Source: Bacilli bacterium (lineage in GTDB: Bacteria > Bacillota_I > Bacilli_A > RF39 > UBA660). From it: a DNA stretch of 64,000 nt. The notes below the pieces were generated by a model. That model searched no databases. It saw nothing but the letters and a program-made list of their open reading frames with translations, and had not been told where the DNA came from. This document shows, piece by piece, positions 8,314 through 15,808 of this stretch. A program made the translations under genes and the position numbers. Location of the stretch: positions 35,291-99,290 of the forward strand of contig JAFUBW010000011.1 in the NCBI GenBank assembly GCA_017459965.1, read 5' to 3'. Numbering within the stretch: the first letter of the stretch is position 1; every line of letters begins with the position of its first letter.

Positions 8314-8574
8314 CTATTTAGTTAAGTGAATTGTGTACATTCCATTTGAGTATTCTTTATATATTAGATATTTTAATTTTTCTAATATATCAAGACTTTT
8401 TCTCAAACCAATATTTTTAATGTTTATTACTTGTTGTATTTCCCCTACATTTATATCAGTGATTATTCTATCAAATCCTTTTGTATAAATATAGGAGTAT
8501 ATTAGTTTTGTTTCTTTTGGAATTCTTTTATCTTTCCAAATATTTTGTGATATCTCTAGGTGTCTTAATCTCAT
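8314..8574 (-). CDS. small winged-helix DNA-binding protein
   Basis: The 86-residue protein MRLRHLEISQNIWKDKRIPKET... ends in a wing-like GMYTIHLTK. The middle (VGEIQQVINIKNIGLRKSLDILEKLKYLI) reads as a helix-turn-helix with recognition helix, similar to replication-module wHTH proteins. It has AGGAGG 8 bases before the ATG. It is divergent from the XRE gene and shares with it an intergenic region holding two identical operator dyads, so it is probably under XRE control. TTAACTAA/TTTAGTTAA around its stop may end transcription. Confidence 0.6.
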   Translation of the reverse strand: MRLRHLEISQNIWKDKRIPKETKLIYSYIYTKGFDRIITDINVGEIQQVINIKNIGLRKSLDILEKLKYLIYKEYSNGMYTIHLTK

Positions 8575-8597
8575 TCATAAATTTCCTCCTTTCTTTT

Positions 8598-8617
8598 TTG
8601 TCTGTTTCTCCCGACAC
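8598..8617. promoter_or_regulatory. operator O1 (TTGTC-N10-GACA)
   Basis: TTGTC at 8598-8602 and GACA at 8613-8616 form a dyad with 10 bases between the arms. The same dyad occurs at 8645-8664. It lies in the 5' leader of the minus-strand small winged-helix gene. Confidence 0.6.
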
Positions 8618-8644
8618 TTTGATTCTAGCATAGTAATTATATAG

Positions 8645-8664
8645 TTGTCAAGAAAAACCGACAA
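8645..8664. promoter_or_regulatory. operator O2 (TTGTC-N10-GACAA)
   Basis: Second copy of the dyad, 47 bases from O1. It ends 5 bases before the XRE -35 and overlaps TTGACA of the divergent promoter (extended -10 TGCTAGAAT). Likely autoregulatory switch. Confidence 0.65.
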
Positions 8665-8669
8665 AATTA

Positions 8670-8698
8670 TTGATTTTTTTTATTTGGTGTGTTATTAT
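8670..8698 (+). promoter_or_regulatory. promoter of the XRE regulator
   Basis: TTGATT (8670-8675), 17-base spacer, TATTAT (8693-8698). Confidence 0.7.
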
Positions 8699-8731
8699 AG
8701 TTTTATCAAAGGGAGAAAAAGAGGTGTTTTA

Positions 8732-9262
8732 ATGGATAATAACAATGAATATAATTTAAAGATTATTCTTTCTACTGCAAGAGAAAAAAAGGGTTATTCT
8801 CAAAGAAAATTAGCAAAGATAATAGGTATACACCACTCTTCTTTAAATGATTTAGAAAATGGTAGAATTAAGAAAATAGATGTTGAAATATTAAGAAAAA
8901 TTGCTGAAGAACTTGATTTAAGTTTAGATCTATTATTAAAGGCATCTGGTTATAATCAAGTAGCTTTTATGTTTGAACAAAATAGTTCTTTAAACAGAAA
9001 ATCTACAAAAGATTTAAAAAATCTTGTTGAAGAGTATAGATTATCTCAAATGGATTTACTTGATGATGCATATAAAAAAAGAAGTATCGTTAGAGATTGT
9101 AGAACCAGATTAAATAGTCTTGCGATTAAATTAGAAAACTATGATATGTATAAAGGAATATGGACTATTGAAAAGATAGCAGAAGAAATAAAAGAAATTA
9201 ATAAGGAACTTGCTGAAAGTGGCAAAAAATATGATTATTCAAAATTACCGAAAGATATATAA
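8732..9262 (+). CDS. XRE-family regulator of the element
   Basis: 176 residues from the ATG at 8732, which follows GAGGTG; the longer frame start at 8645 lies inside the operator. The HTH_3 domain covers about residues 9-65 (LSTAREKKGYSQRKLAKIIG, IHHSSLNDLENGRIKKIDVE). A helical C-terminal region of about 100 residues follows, perhaps for oligomerization or signal sensing. Divergent from the small wHTH gene with two dyads between them, the layout of an excision/maintenance switch. It is the only rightward gene in the left half of the element. Confidence 0.85.
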   Translation: MDNNNEYNLKIILSTAREKKGYSQRKLAKIIGIHHSSLNDLENGRIKKIDVEILRKIAEELDLSLDLLLKASGYNQVAFMFEQNSSLNRKSTKDLKNLVEEYRLSQMDLLDDAYKKRSIVRDCRTRLNSLAIKLENYDMYKGIWTIEKIAEEIKEINKELAESGKKYDYSKLPKDI

Positions 9263-9316
9263 AAAATAACCTTTTACCTTTTCATAAGATTAGGTATTAG
9301 GTTATTTTTTTATTTT
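9262..9316 (+). terminator. terminator of the XRE gene
   Basis: AAAATAACC ... GGTTATTTT outer stem with a partly paired interior, followed by a T run. Confidence 0.65.
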
Positions 9317-9343
9317 ATGATTGCATTAGCTTTCATAAAAAAA

Positions 9344-9519
9344 GTGGCATTACAGCTTACGATAGTTTGCAGTTTTGCCACAGCAAAAAGGGGTTCAAAG
9401 GGATCTCCCTTGCACACGTTCGTTATTGGCTCTGCCAATATCGTAGTGTGTTACTATTTTGCCTAAAATAGTTTAAAAAACGAAAATCCATTAGTTACGT
9501 AATTTCTTTTGGATTTTCG
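9344..9519 (+). other. oriT-like region with MobV nick sequence
   Basis: This 270-base gene-free stretch is richer in G+C than its surroundings and holds three nested structures. GTGGCA/TGCCAC arms lie at 9344-9349 and 9376-9381. A long hairpin has CACAC (9413-9417), TATTGGC (9424-9430), loop tct, GCCAATA (9434-9440) and GTGTG (9446-9450). TAGTGTG immediately followed by TTA (9444-9453) matches the pMV158-type MobV nick site TAGTGTG/TTA. CGAAAATCC/GGATTTTCG (9481-9519) forms a terminator-like stem. Together with the MobV relaxase this is best read as the transfer origin. Confidence 0.72.
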
Positions 9520-9533
9520 CATGATTTTTATAA

Positions 9534-10097
9534 TCAATCCACTTCATAATAGTATAAATTAGAACTATCTGAATCATATATAACTAGAATAAAACCATCA
9601 TGAGTTTCGATATCATTTATAATCATTTGATTTTTATATTTAAAATAATAATAACCTTTTTTTACATTAGATAATTCTTTTTGCTTATCATCTCCATATG
9701 ATAAATCTGGTAAATTACTACTTAAAGGCAATTTATTATTTTTTTTCATTTGTTTTTCAATTTGTTCCTTTGAATTTGAACAATCTAACCTAATAAGTAA
9801 CTCTGCATTACGTATACCATCAGCATATTTATCTATTAATTTGCATGATTTAACATCAATACCTGTTTCCTTTTTTATTGTTTCACGATTATTATATATT
9901 TTTTCACAATAAAAGCCATATAATAAACAGCTCCCAACAAGTAAAAGCCATATCTTTATTATTTTAGAACATACTTCTACATTTCTAGATAGCTTTTTCA
10001 CAGCACTTATAATACAAATAATAATTACAGCTAACATGGGAATAAAAGTTAATATTAGTAAAAATATAATTAATTCAAATATGGTATCTACAATCAT
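9534..10097 (-). CDS. cargo membrane protein with a domain shared with the next lipoprotein
   Basis: 187 residues. Two N-terminal membrane segments (about 5-32 and 47-64) precede an extracellular-looking domain of about 110 residues. That domain (GIDVKSCKLI, LDCSNSKEQI, KGYYYFKYKN, LVIYDSDSSNLYYYEVD) aligns by eye with the lipoprotein at 10196-10681 (DIDISDCNII, ANCSNASEKL, LVIYDKDSNIFYYY), including two conserved Cys. The two genes are neighbours on the same strand, so this is a duplicated cargo family with different membrane anchors. Function unknown. Confidence 0.7.
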   Translation of the reverse strand: MIVDTIFELIIFLLILTFIPMLAVIIICIISAVKKLSRNVEVCSKIIKIWLLLVGSCLLYGFYCEKIYNNRETIKKETGIDVKSCKLIDKYADGIRNAELLIRLDCSNSKEQIEKQMKKNNKLPLSSNLPDLSYGDDKQKELSNVKKGYYYFKYKNQMIINDIETHDGFILVIYDSDSSNLYYYEVD

Positions 10098-10195
10098 ATT
10101 TGCCTCCTTAATATTTGGTTACAACATACCACTAGTTCACATTGAAACAAACAACAACAGTCTTTTAGACTACTATTATCACTTTTTATTTAAAA

Positions 10196-10681
10196 TTAAG
10201 TATCAAATGTATAGTAATAAAAAATATTTGAATCTTTATCATATATAACAAGTGAAAAATTAAATGATCCTCTATCTAACAATTCAGAGTCATCATGTAT
10301 ACCTTTACTTTCATCATGACGATCAATAAATAAGTAATAGCCATTTTCAATTTTAGGAATCCCTATTTTATTTGCTAATTCATATCCATAATTTATCCCA
10401 TCTTTTGTACCACCATACATAATTAACCCTATATTTTCAGAAAATGGCAATTCATTCCACGATTTTACTTGTTTTAATAATTTTTCAGATGCATTAGAAC
10501 AATTTGCTTTAACAAAATGTTCACCATCTCCATGAAACCAGTCTTGCGTATTCTTATCAATTATAATATTGCAATCTGATATATCTATATCTGTCTTTTC
10601 ATTTATATAATCAACAATTGAAGTTTTAGTACAGCCTGTCATACTTAATAAAGCTATTGTTACTACCAACATTTTTTTCAT
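10196..10681 (-). CDS. cargo lipoprotein, paralogous domain
   Basis: 161 residues from the ATG at 10681 (AAAGGTGG upstream; an in-frame GTG three codons earlier lies in that site). Lipoprotein signal MKKMLVVTIALLSMTGC with lipidated Cys17. The mature domain shares its core with the membrane protein at 9534. Expected on the outer face of the membrane. Not recognised as any described family; possible roles include exclusion, host interaction or immunity, none of which the sequence proves. Confidence 0.7.
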   Translation of the reverse strand: MKKMLVVTIALLSMTGCTKTSIVDYINEKTDIDISDCNIIIDKNTQDWFHGDGEHFVKANCSNASEKLLKQVKSWNELPFSENIGLIMYGGTKDGINYGYELANKIGIPKIENGYYLFIDRHDESKGIHDDSELLDRGSFNFSLVIYDKDSNIFYYYTFDT

Positions 10682-10692
10682 ATTTACCACCT

Positions 10693-11142
10693 TTAATTAA
10701 AGATTTTATCTTTATTTTCTTCAACATATTTTTGTAAATAATCAGTTAGTGATGGGTTAAATTTATAAAATATATAATCTTCTTTCTCACCATCATTTTT
10801 ATTTTTTAATGCATTCTTATAATTATTTGCTATTTCTTCACTACTAACTTCTTTAAGTGCATTATATAATTCATTTGAATCAAAATCAGTATAATTTTCA
10901 AAAAAACTATTATGACCACCACTATTAACTTCTGCATCATACAAAAAACATAAAACTGCTTTTCTTTGAATTTCATTTAGTGAATCTAGTTCTTTTGTTG
11001 TTATTGTGTATATAAATGAATTCCATGAATCCGTTTCATTATAAAGTCCATTTTCTATATTATTTCTGAAATTTTTAATTATTTTACGAGATTTAATTTT
11101 AAATTTCAAATTTTTAATTAACTTAGATAACAAATAAATCAC
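10693..11142 (-). CDS. DMP19/DUF4375-like protein
   Basis: 149 residues. The signature AVLCFLYDAEVNSGGHNSFFENY (split here as AVLCFLYDAEVNSGGH and NSFFENY), followed by NELYNALKEVSSEE, matches the DUF4375/DMP19 family, whose biochemical role is unclear. The N-terminus is basic and helical (SKLIKNLKFKIKSRKIIKNF). It is 12 bases upstream of the lipoprotein in the same direction. A decayed copy of its N-terminus is visible near 12010-12070. Confidence 0.7.
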   Translation of the reverse strand: MIYLLSKLIKNLKFKIKSRKIIKNFRNNIENGLYNETDSWNSFIYTITTKELDSLNEIQRKAVLCFLYDAEVNSGGHNSFFENYTDFDSNELYNALKEVSSEEIANNYKNALKNKNDGEKEDYIFYKFNPSLTDYLQKYVEENKDKIFN

Positions 11143-11219
11143 CTTCTTAAAAAATTGTTATAAATTAAAAAGTAGATTCATACTTTTAATTTTTCTATTA
11201 AATGTTAAATAATTTATGG

Positions 11220-11894
11220 CTATTTAAACAATCTTATGATATCATTATTAATGTATATAGTATAATCTTTATTTGCTTTATCTGTATTTATTACGATATA
11301 AATATTTTCAATAATATCATATGGATCATTGATATTTTTTTTATTTGTTTGAAAATTTATATGATTAATATTTGAATTTGTTGAATCTTTTATAATTGTT
11401 TTTTCATCAGTTTTTCGCATATAACTTATTATTATTCCAATAGTATTGTTATCAGATATTTTATATAATTGATATGAGTATTTATCATTATTTAGATATG
11501 GTTTTATAACACCAAAATTGATTCCATTTTGATTGTATTTATACCATTTGTTATTTTTTTTATAAAAACAAACGAAATCAACAAATTTATTATCTTTTGT
11601 ATATGCAACATAAGAATAATCTTCATATTCAAAAGAATTAACTACTTTATAATAAGGATAATAATAATTAAATGATTTTATTGTATTATTAAATCCAACA
11701 AGATTACCATAATTCCAATAAAAGTGAATAAAGATGAAAATTGATACTATAGAAAATAAATCAATATAAATCTTTTTTTGTTTTGATAGTTTTGTATGTT
11801 CTTTTATATAGATAAATAATATCCAAATAATTATTAATATAATAAATATAAAAATAGAAAATGTATAATGATTAATAAAATAATAATCTTTCAT
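11220..11894 (-). CDS. unknown membrane protein with large soluble domain
   Basis: 224 residues from the ATG at 11894, which has AGGAGG 4 bases upstream; an upstream in-frame ATG lacks a site. Two membrane helices (about 8-32 and 43-62) are followed by about 160 residues rich in Tyr, Asn and Lys (NYYYPYYKVVNSFEYEDYSYVAY), probably extracellular and of beta type. Not recognised. It belongs to the element's cargo block of secreted or membrane proteins and has the same extreme AT content. Confidence 0.6.
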   Translation of the reverse strand: MKDYYFINHYTFSIFIFIILIIIWILFIYIKEHTKLSKQKKIYIDLFSIVSIFIFIHFYWNYGNLVGFNNTIKSFNYYYPYYKVVNSFEYEDYSYVAYTKDNKFVDFVCFYKKNNKWYKYNQNGINFGVIKPYLNNDKYSYQLYKISDNNTIGIIISYMRKTDEKTIIKDSTNSNINHINFQTNKKNINDPYDIIENIYIVINTDKANKDYTIYINNDIIRLFK

Positions 11895-12227
11895 AATGCC
11901 TCCTATATTATACAATTATTTATACTTATAATTGCTAAATGATTATATCATCAATTATAAAATCATATAATAACACTCATAAATTGATATCAATCCTCTT
12001 TTCAAATCTTTAATTAATTAACGAGATTCGATTTTAAACTTAATCTTTTTAAAAATATTTGAAACCATTTCCAACACCTACTTTATTCAATTATACTATT
12101 TAATTGCAATTATTATATATGTTTTTAAGTTATTATCTTTTATTAACAAAATATCTGGTTTTAATTAATTTATATTAAATCTATTATTATCAATAGGATA
12201 AAATCTAAATAATATTCATAAACTTAA
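11895..12227. other. gene-free stretch with decayed DMP19 fragment
   Basis: 333 AT-rich bases with no intact gene. On the minus strand near 12020-12073 a short frame MVSNIFKKIKFKIESR with a plausible ribosome site resembles the N-terminus of the DMP19-like protein (SKLIKNLKFKIKSR) and stops at once. It looks like the stub of a lost duplicate. Nothing else is evident. Confidence 0.45.
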
Positions 12228-13049
12228 TCAATTGTTAATTTCTTGTATTCTATTTTTAGCTTCTTTTACTATATATAATGATCTACCATTTTCAATAACA
12301 AAATTTAAATACTTTAGTTCCGCCTTTTTATTTTTTAATTTTTCATTTATATAGGCTAATTTATAATTATAATTAACTATATCTGATTTTGATTTAGATA
12401 GTTTTAATATATCTTTATAATAGTTTTCTGCATATTTAAGGTTTTCTTTAGTTGGATTTTCATAAATATCTAATGATATTTTATTAGACATATATGCACT
12501 CTCAATGAGATATTTTAATTCATTATCTACCTTGGGATAATTTATCATTTCGCTTAATTCATTCAATCTCACTTTTGCCTCTTCATACTGTTTTAAATTT
12601 CTATAAACAACAATTAAATTATTCAAATAAGTTACTTTATTCATCATGCTTATTTTTGTATTTTTAAAAATAGGATTAAAATCAGATAAAATATCTAAAG
12701 CTTCTTTATTTTTTCCTAATGATATATACCCTGTTGATAAACCTATTCTAACAAATGGTTCTAATTCTTTATTATCTGTTATTCCTATTTTAAGTCTTTT
12801 ATAAAAGGTTTCATAAGTTTTTGTATATGTTTCTGCATCGCAATCATAATAATGTTTACTAACTACTTTTATTCTTTTATCTGCTTGTATATTAAAGAAA
12901 AATGCAACAACAAATATAAATATGGTACAAAGGAAAAGTGCAAGAATTATAGAGAAAGTTAAAAATAGAGTTAAAAATAGAACAAATAATCCACCTAAAA
13001 TTACTACTAAAGTATATTTTTTATACAAGTCTTCATAAAGTTTTAACAT
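12228..13049 (-). CDS. membrane-anchored TPR-like protein
   Basis: 273 residues. Two tightly spaced N-terminal membrane helices (about 14-33 and 34-52) precede a helical-repeat domain with TPR-like spacing (FVRIGLSTGYISLGKNKEALDIL, split at RIGLSTGYISLGKN / KEALDIL; LNNLIVVYRNLKQYEEAKVR; YNYKLAYINEKLKNKKAELK). TPR domains hold protein complexes together. Part of the element's cargo; partner unknown. Confidence 0.65.
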   Translation of the reverse strand: MLKLYEDLYKKYTLVVILGGLFVLFLTLFLTFSIILALFLCTIFIFVVAFFFNIQADKRIKVVSKHYYDCDAETYTKTYETFYKRLKIGITDNKELEPFVRIGLSTGYISLGKNKEALDILSDFNPIFKNTKISMMNKVTYLNNLIVVYRNLKQYEEAKVRLNELSEMINYPKVDNELKYLIESAYMSNKISLDIYENPTKENLKYAENYYKDILKLSKSKSDIVNYNYKLAYINEKLKNKKAELKYLNFVIENGRSLYIVKEAKNRIQEINN

Positions 13050-13117
13050 AAATCACTCACCACCTATAATAATTATAACATATATATTAGTAAATAAGAA
13101 TTAATATATCTATCTTT

Positions 13118-13540
13118 TTAAAAATGCATTTCTACATAATAATATCCATTTCCCAATTCTTCAAAATAAATAATATTATCTCCACTACCCTTAATTTCAT
13201 TTTCATTATATAAATAGCCATCTCCAGATTTTTTAAATTCATCATTTAATTTAAACCCACTACAGCATTCATCTCTATGGTATTGTATTTCATAATAATT
13301 ACTATTACCACCCATACCTTCTCCGCCAAAATCAATTGTAGCCGTATTATTATAAACTTCAACCCTTCTAACTCCATGTATTTTTTTCAAGCCTTTAAAA
13401 TTGCCAGTTTTCGAAGCTTTAATAAATTTTTCTTCATTATTTCTATATATTTTAATAATTTCATCTTTGTCTTCTATACCGCAACCAGTCAAAATAAATA
13501 TAATAAAAAAAACAATAATCGTACTTAAAAACTTTTTCAT
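13118..13540 (-). CDS. small cargo lipoprotein
   Basis: 140 residues with a clear lipoprotein signal, FFIIFILTGC, lipidated Cys20. The mature part has a paired Cys (RDECCSG) and a Gly-rich segment DFGGEGMGGNSNYYEIQY. Expected on the cell surface. It resembles the size class of other anonymous element lipoproteins but shares no obvious domain with the pair at 9534-10681. Monocistronic. Confidence 0.65.
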   Translation of the reverse strand: MKKFLSTIIVFFIIFILTGCGIEDKDEIIKIYRNNEEKFIKASKTGNFKGLKKIHGVRRVEVYNNTATIDFGGEGMGGNSNYYEIQYHRDECCSGFKLNDEFKKSGDGYLYNENEIKGSGDNIIYFEELGNGYYYVEMHF

Positions 13541-13581
13541 AAAACACTTCCTTATGTTAATTATAACACAAACTATTATAT

Positions 13582-13800
13582 TTAATCTAAATTATATAAT
13601 TTGCTTATATCAATTATTTTATTATCAATTCTTCGAATAATATCTTTAATCTTTTTTTGATATTTTTCTTTTTCTTCCTTTGTATTAACATTTTTTAGTA
13701 ATTTATTATAAAACTCCAATTGCATATTTAATAATTCTAGATCCTTTTCATTATTTTCTATTTGATGATTTACAATATAATCAATTAATTCTTTATTCAT
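13582..13800 (-). CDS. small helical hypothetical protein
   Basis: 72 residues, almost entirely charged amphipathic helix (DLELLNMQLEFYNKLLKNVN, TKEEKEKYQKKIKDIIRRID), likely a coiled coil. The ribosome site is weak (AAGAG 9 bases upstream). No family recognised. Confidence 0.45.
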   Translation of the reverse strand: MNKELIDYIVNHQIENNEKDLELLNMQLEFYNKLLKNVNTKEEKEKYQKKIKDIIRRIDNKIIDISKLYNLD

Positions 13801-13853
13801 ATATCTTACTCTTTTCTACAAATTTCTTTATTTACTTCCAACATAATTATATA

Positions 13854-13865
13854 GGTTATATAACC
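13854..13865. promoter_or_regulatory. 12-bp palindrome GGTTATATAACC
   Basis: Perfect palindrome about 57 bases before the small XRE gene, flanked by AT-rich promoter-like sequence. Plausible operator for that protein. Confidence 0.45.
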
Positions 13866-13921
13866 AATAGTCAATAAACCTTTTAGATTGATAAGATTAA
13901 ATTATAGGAAGGTATTGATTT

Positions 13922-14158
13922 ATGAGTAAAATAAAGAAAATAAAAATTGAAAAAGGATATTATTTATTTAAACTAGAAGAAGTATTATCTAATAAAGGAA
14001 TAAGTATTAATAAATTAATGAGAGATACAAATACTGATTTTAAAGTTATTAAAAGACTTATGAATGGTGATATGGTAAGAATTGATATTATTGTTCTTGC
14101 TAGAATATGTGATTATTTAAAATGTGATATTACTGATATAGTAGAATATAAGAGATAA
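13922..14158 (+). CDS. Cro/C1-type (HTH_26) small regulator
   Basis: 78 residues, essentially one Cro-like HTH: LFKLEEVLSNKGISINKLMR, then DFKVIKRLMNGDMVRIDIIV, LARICDYLKCDITDIVEY. This HTH_26 pattern is common beside relaxases and in toxin or transfer control. It has AGGAAGG 7 bases upstream and converges on the MobV gene. It may control the relaxase or its own promoter through the palindrome at 13854. Confidence 0.8.
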   Translation: MSKIKKIKIEKGYYLFKLEEVLSNKGISINKLMRDTNTDFKVIKRLMNGDMVRIDIIVLARICDYLKCDITDIVEYKR

Positions 14159-14185
14159 AATTAAAAATATTTTTATCTCTTTTTA

Positions 14186-15463
14186 TTATAATCTCATTCC
14201 ATAATCATCTCTACTTTTGTATTGTGATCTATCGTATGTCTTATATTTATTTGGTATATTTACATAATCAAATAATTCATCTTCTTTAGAAGTTCCTTTT
14301 GATATGTGAAATACATCTTGTGTATTAAAATCTTTTTTATCATAATAATCAATTATTTCGCCTTTAGTAAGTTCTTTTGACTCTTCATTACCATGTAATA
14401 AAATCTTTCTGAAAAACTGCTTAATAGCCCTTAAAATGGCTTCTACATAAGATTTTAATTTATTATTCTCTTTTTGTAATTCATAATTTTTTTCTTTTAA
14501 TGAATCTATTTCATTTTGCATATTTTTATTATCGTATTTAAGTAAATTATAATCTTTTGATTGTTTATCAACTTCTTTAAATACTTTTTCTAATTTAGGT
14601 TGTAATTCCATTACTTTTTTTGATTCATTAATAACATTATTCATACTATCAAATGTATCTTTTTCTACAATAACATGTTTTTTATCAAATGGAATTGTTT
14701 TATTAGTTTTCATTTTATATTCTAAATTAGACATTGCTTTATCTAATCTATCATTTCTAACATTAAGATCATGATTTATTTTTCTAGTTATTTTCTTGTA
14801 TTCCTTAATTTGTATATGTTTATTATCACTACCTTTGATACCTCTTTCTAAATCAAACCCTCTACTAACTAATCTAGCATGGTATTTGTCTTGTAACTCA
14901 GATAGGTGTATCTTATCTCTTATATATTGTTTCTTTGAAATAGTATATCTTTCAGTATTAGTTCTCTTATCAAACTTTTTAATTAATGGTACTACTACAC
15001 AATGGACATGTGGTGTTTCTTCATCTAAATGAATAGTTGCATGTAATACTTGTTCTTTTTTATATCCTAGATCTTCATATACAAAATCCATACATGTATT
15101 TGCCCATTCATATATATCAGCAAGTTCCATGTTATCAAAGAATTTATGAGTTGCTGTAAATAGTAGTTCATCTGCGACTACATTTTTTGATTTATTTAAC
15201 ATTTGTGTATAAGTTCTTTTCCTATCTTCTCTTTCAGTTTTCATTCTTTCATTATGTTGTTTTTCATATTCTTTTGTTAATTGTCTAAATCCTTTAACAT
15301 ATTTACAATCTAAAGGTACTAAATCTATATTTCTATAACTTTCTTCTACCCTTATATCAGGATTAGAATTATATTTTGTTTTTTCTCTTCTATTATGTGC
15401 TCCTATTTGTGATAAATCAGATATAGTATAAATAGGTTCACTCCTAAATATTGCATAATTCAT
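14186..15463 (-). CDS. MobV/Pre-type relaxase (copy 2)
   Basis: 425-residue Mob_Pre relaxase of the element. The N-terminal catalytic region has HNRR at 23-26 (position of the MobV nucleophile/metal region) and HLDEETPHVH at 145-154, the three-His metal site. GFDLERGIKGSD follows, then a long coiled coil (about 230-345) and a variable C-terminus. It nicks oriT and pilots DNA transfer. It lies at the attR end, about 120 bases inside the junction. The coiled coil and N-terminus are closely similar to the relaxase at 1-1070. Confidence 0.96.
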   Translation of the reverse strand: MNYAIFRSEPIYTISDLSQIGAHNRREKTKYNSNPDIRVEESYRNIDLVPLDCKYVKGFRQLTKEYEKQHNERMKTEREDRKRTYTQMLNKSKNVVADELLFTATHKFFDNMELADIYEWANTCMDFVYEDLGYKKEQVLHATIHLDEETPHVHCVVVPLIKKFDKRTNTERYTISKKQYIRDKIHLSELQDKYHARLVSRGFDLERGIKGSDNKHIQIKEYKKITRKINHDLNVRNDRLDKAMSNLEYKMKTNKTIPFDKKHVIVEKDTFDSMNNVINESKKVMELQPKLEKVFKEVDKQSKDYNLLKYDNKNMQNEIDSLKEKNYELQKENNKLKSYVEAILRAIKQFFRKILLHGNEESKELTKGEIIDYYDKKDFNTQDVFHISKGTSKEDELFDYVNIPNKYKTYDRSQYKSRDDYGMRL

Positions 15464-15491
15464 ATATCTACCTCACTTTCTTTTTATGCAG

Positions 15492-15520
15492 AAAAAAAAA
15501 TACTTTCGTTAAAAAGTATC
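15492..15520 (-). terminator. terminator-like hairpin upstream of relaxase copy 2
   Basis: On the minus strand ATACTTT-loop-AAAGTAT is followed by nine T, about 30 bases before the relaxase start. It would stop transcription entering from the amidase promoter, or attenuate the relaxase. Confidence 0.65.
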
Positions 15521-15579
15521 TTATTTCATATATTATTTAATTTTATAGATTATTTTTTGCTACAACTCTTACTATATTA

Positions 15580-15613
15580 TCTGGGTATATGTGGGCTTTG
15601 GTGACCTGCATCT
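15580..15613. other. attR junction
   Basis: Element arm TCTGGGTATA (15580-15589), a 12-bp half-site (15590-15601), core TG (15602-15603), then amidase sequence. With attL it predicts a 46-bp attP of symmetric 10-12-2-12-10 geometry. Confidence 0.9.
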
Positions 15614-15639
15614 ATTACTATCTTAACATCATTATTCAT
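15602..15639 (-). pseudogene. amidase 5' fragment (12 codons plus core)
   Basis: AGGAGG, then an ATG at 15639, gives MNNDVKIVIDAGH; the His codon is completed only after rejoining with 5688. In the present arrangement the frame runs into the element and stops within a few codons (QSPHIPR). A TATAAT lies upstream. It holds the promoter and start of the split LysM amidase. Confidence 0.93.
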
Positions 15640-15698
15640 AATTACCTCCTAAATTATAGTATGATAATTACCTAAATATGTGAAAAAAAGATAAAATT

Positions 15699-15725
15699 AA
15701 AAGAGTACATAATACTCTTTTTTTG
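15699..15725. terminator. bidirectional hairpin
   Basis: AAGAGTA-cataa-TACTCTT with T run on the plus side, between the amidase promoter and the toxin-antitoxin operon. Confidence 0.55.
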
Positions 15726-15776
15726 AAAGACACGGGATAACCAAAATATATAGAAGGCGCAATGATGGAAGAGGAA

Positions 15777-15808
15777 GAAAAAATAGATTTTTTAAAATCT
15801 ATTTTTTA
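15777..15808 (-). terminator. terminator of the toxin-antitoxin operon
   Basis: AAAATAGATTTT and its complement form a perfect stem overlapping the antitoxin stop, followed by TTTTTT on the minus strand. Confidence 0.75.

Larger units (their letters stand above)
5689..15603. mobile_element. 9.9-kb integrative mobilizable element in the amidase gene
   Basis: The junction cores are TG at 5689-5690 and TG at 15602-15603 (CA on the gene strand). Removing one core plus the interior (9,913 bp) rejoins GATGCAGGT-CA-TGGTGG and restores the amidase frame exactly. Interior gene order: serine recombinase, small protein, two HTH/Rep-like genes, XRE regulator, oriT-like site, cargo of unknown membrane proteins and lipoproteins, small XRE protein, MobV relaxase. 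No secretion genes, so transfer needs a helper. Boundaries are read directly; the mobilizable nature follows from the relaxase family. Confidence 0.92.
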
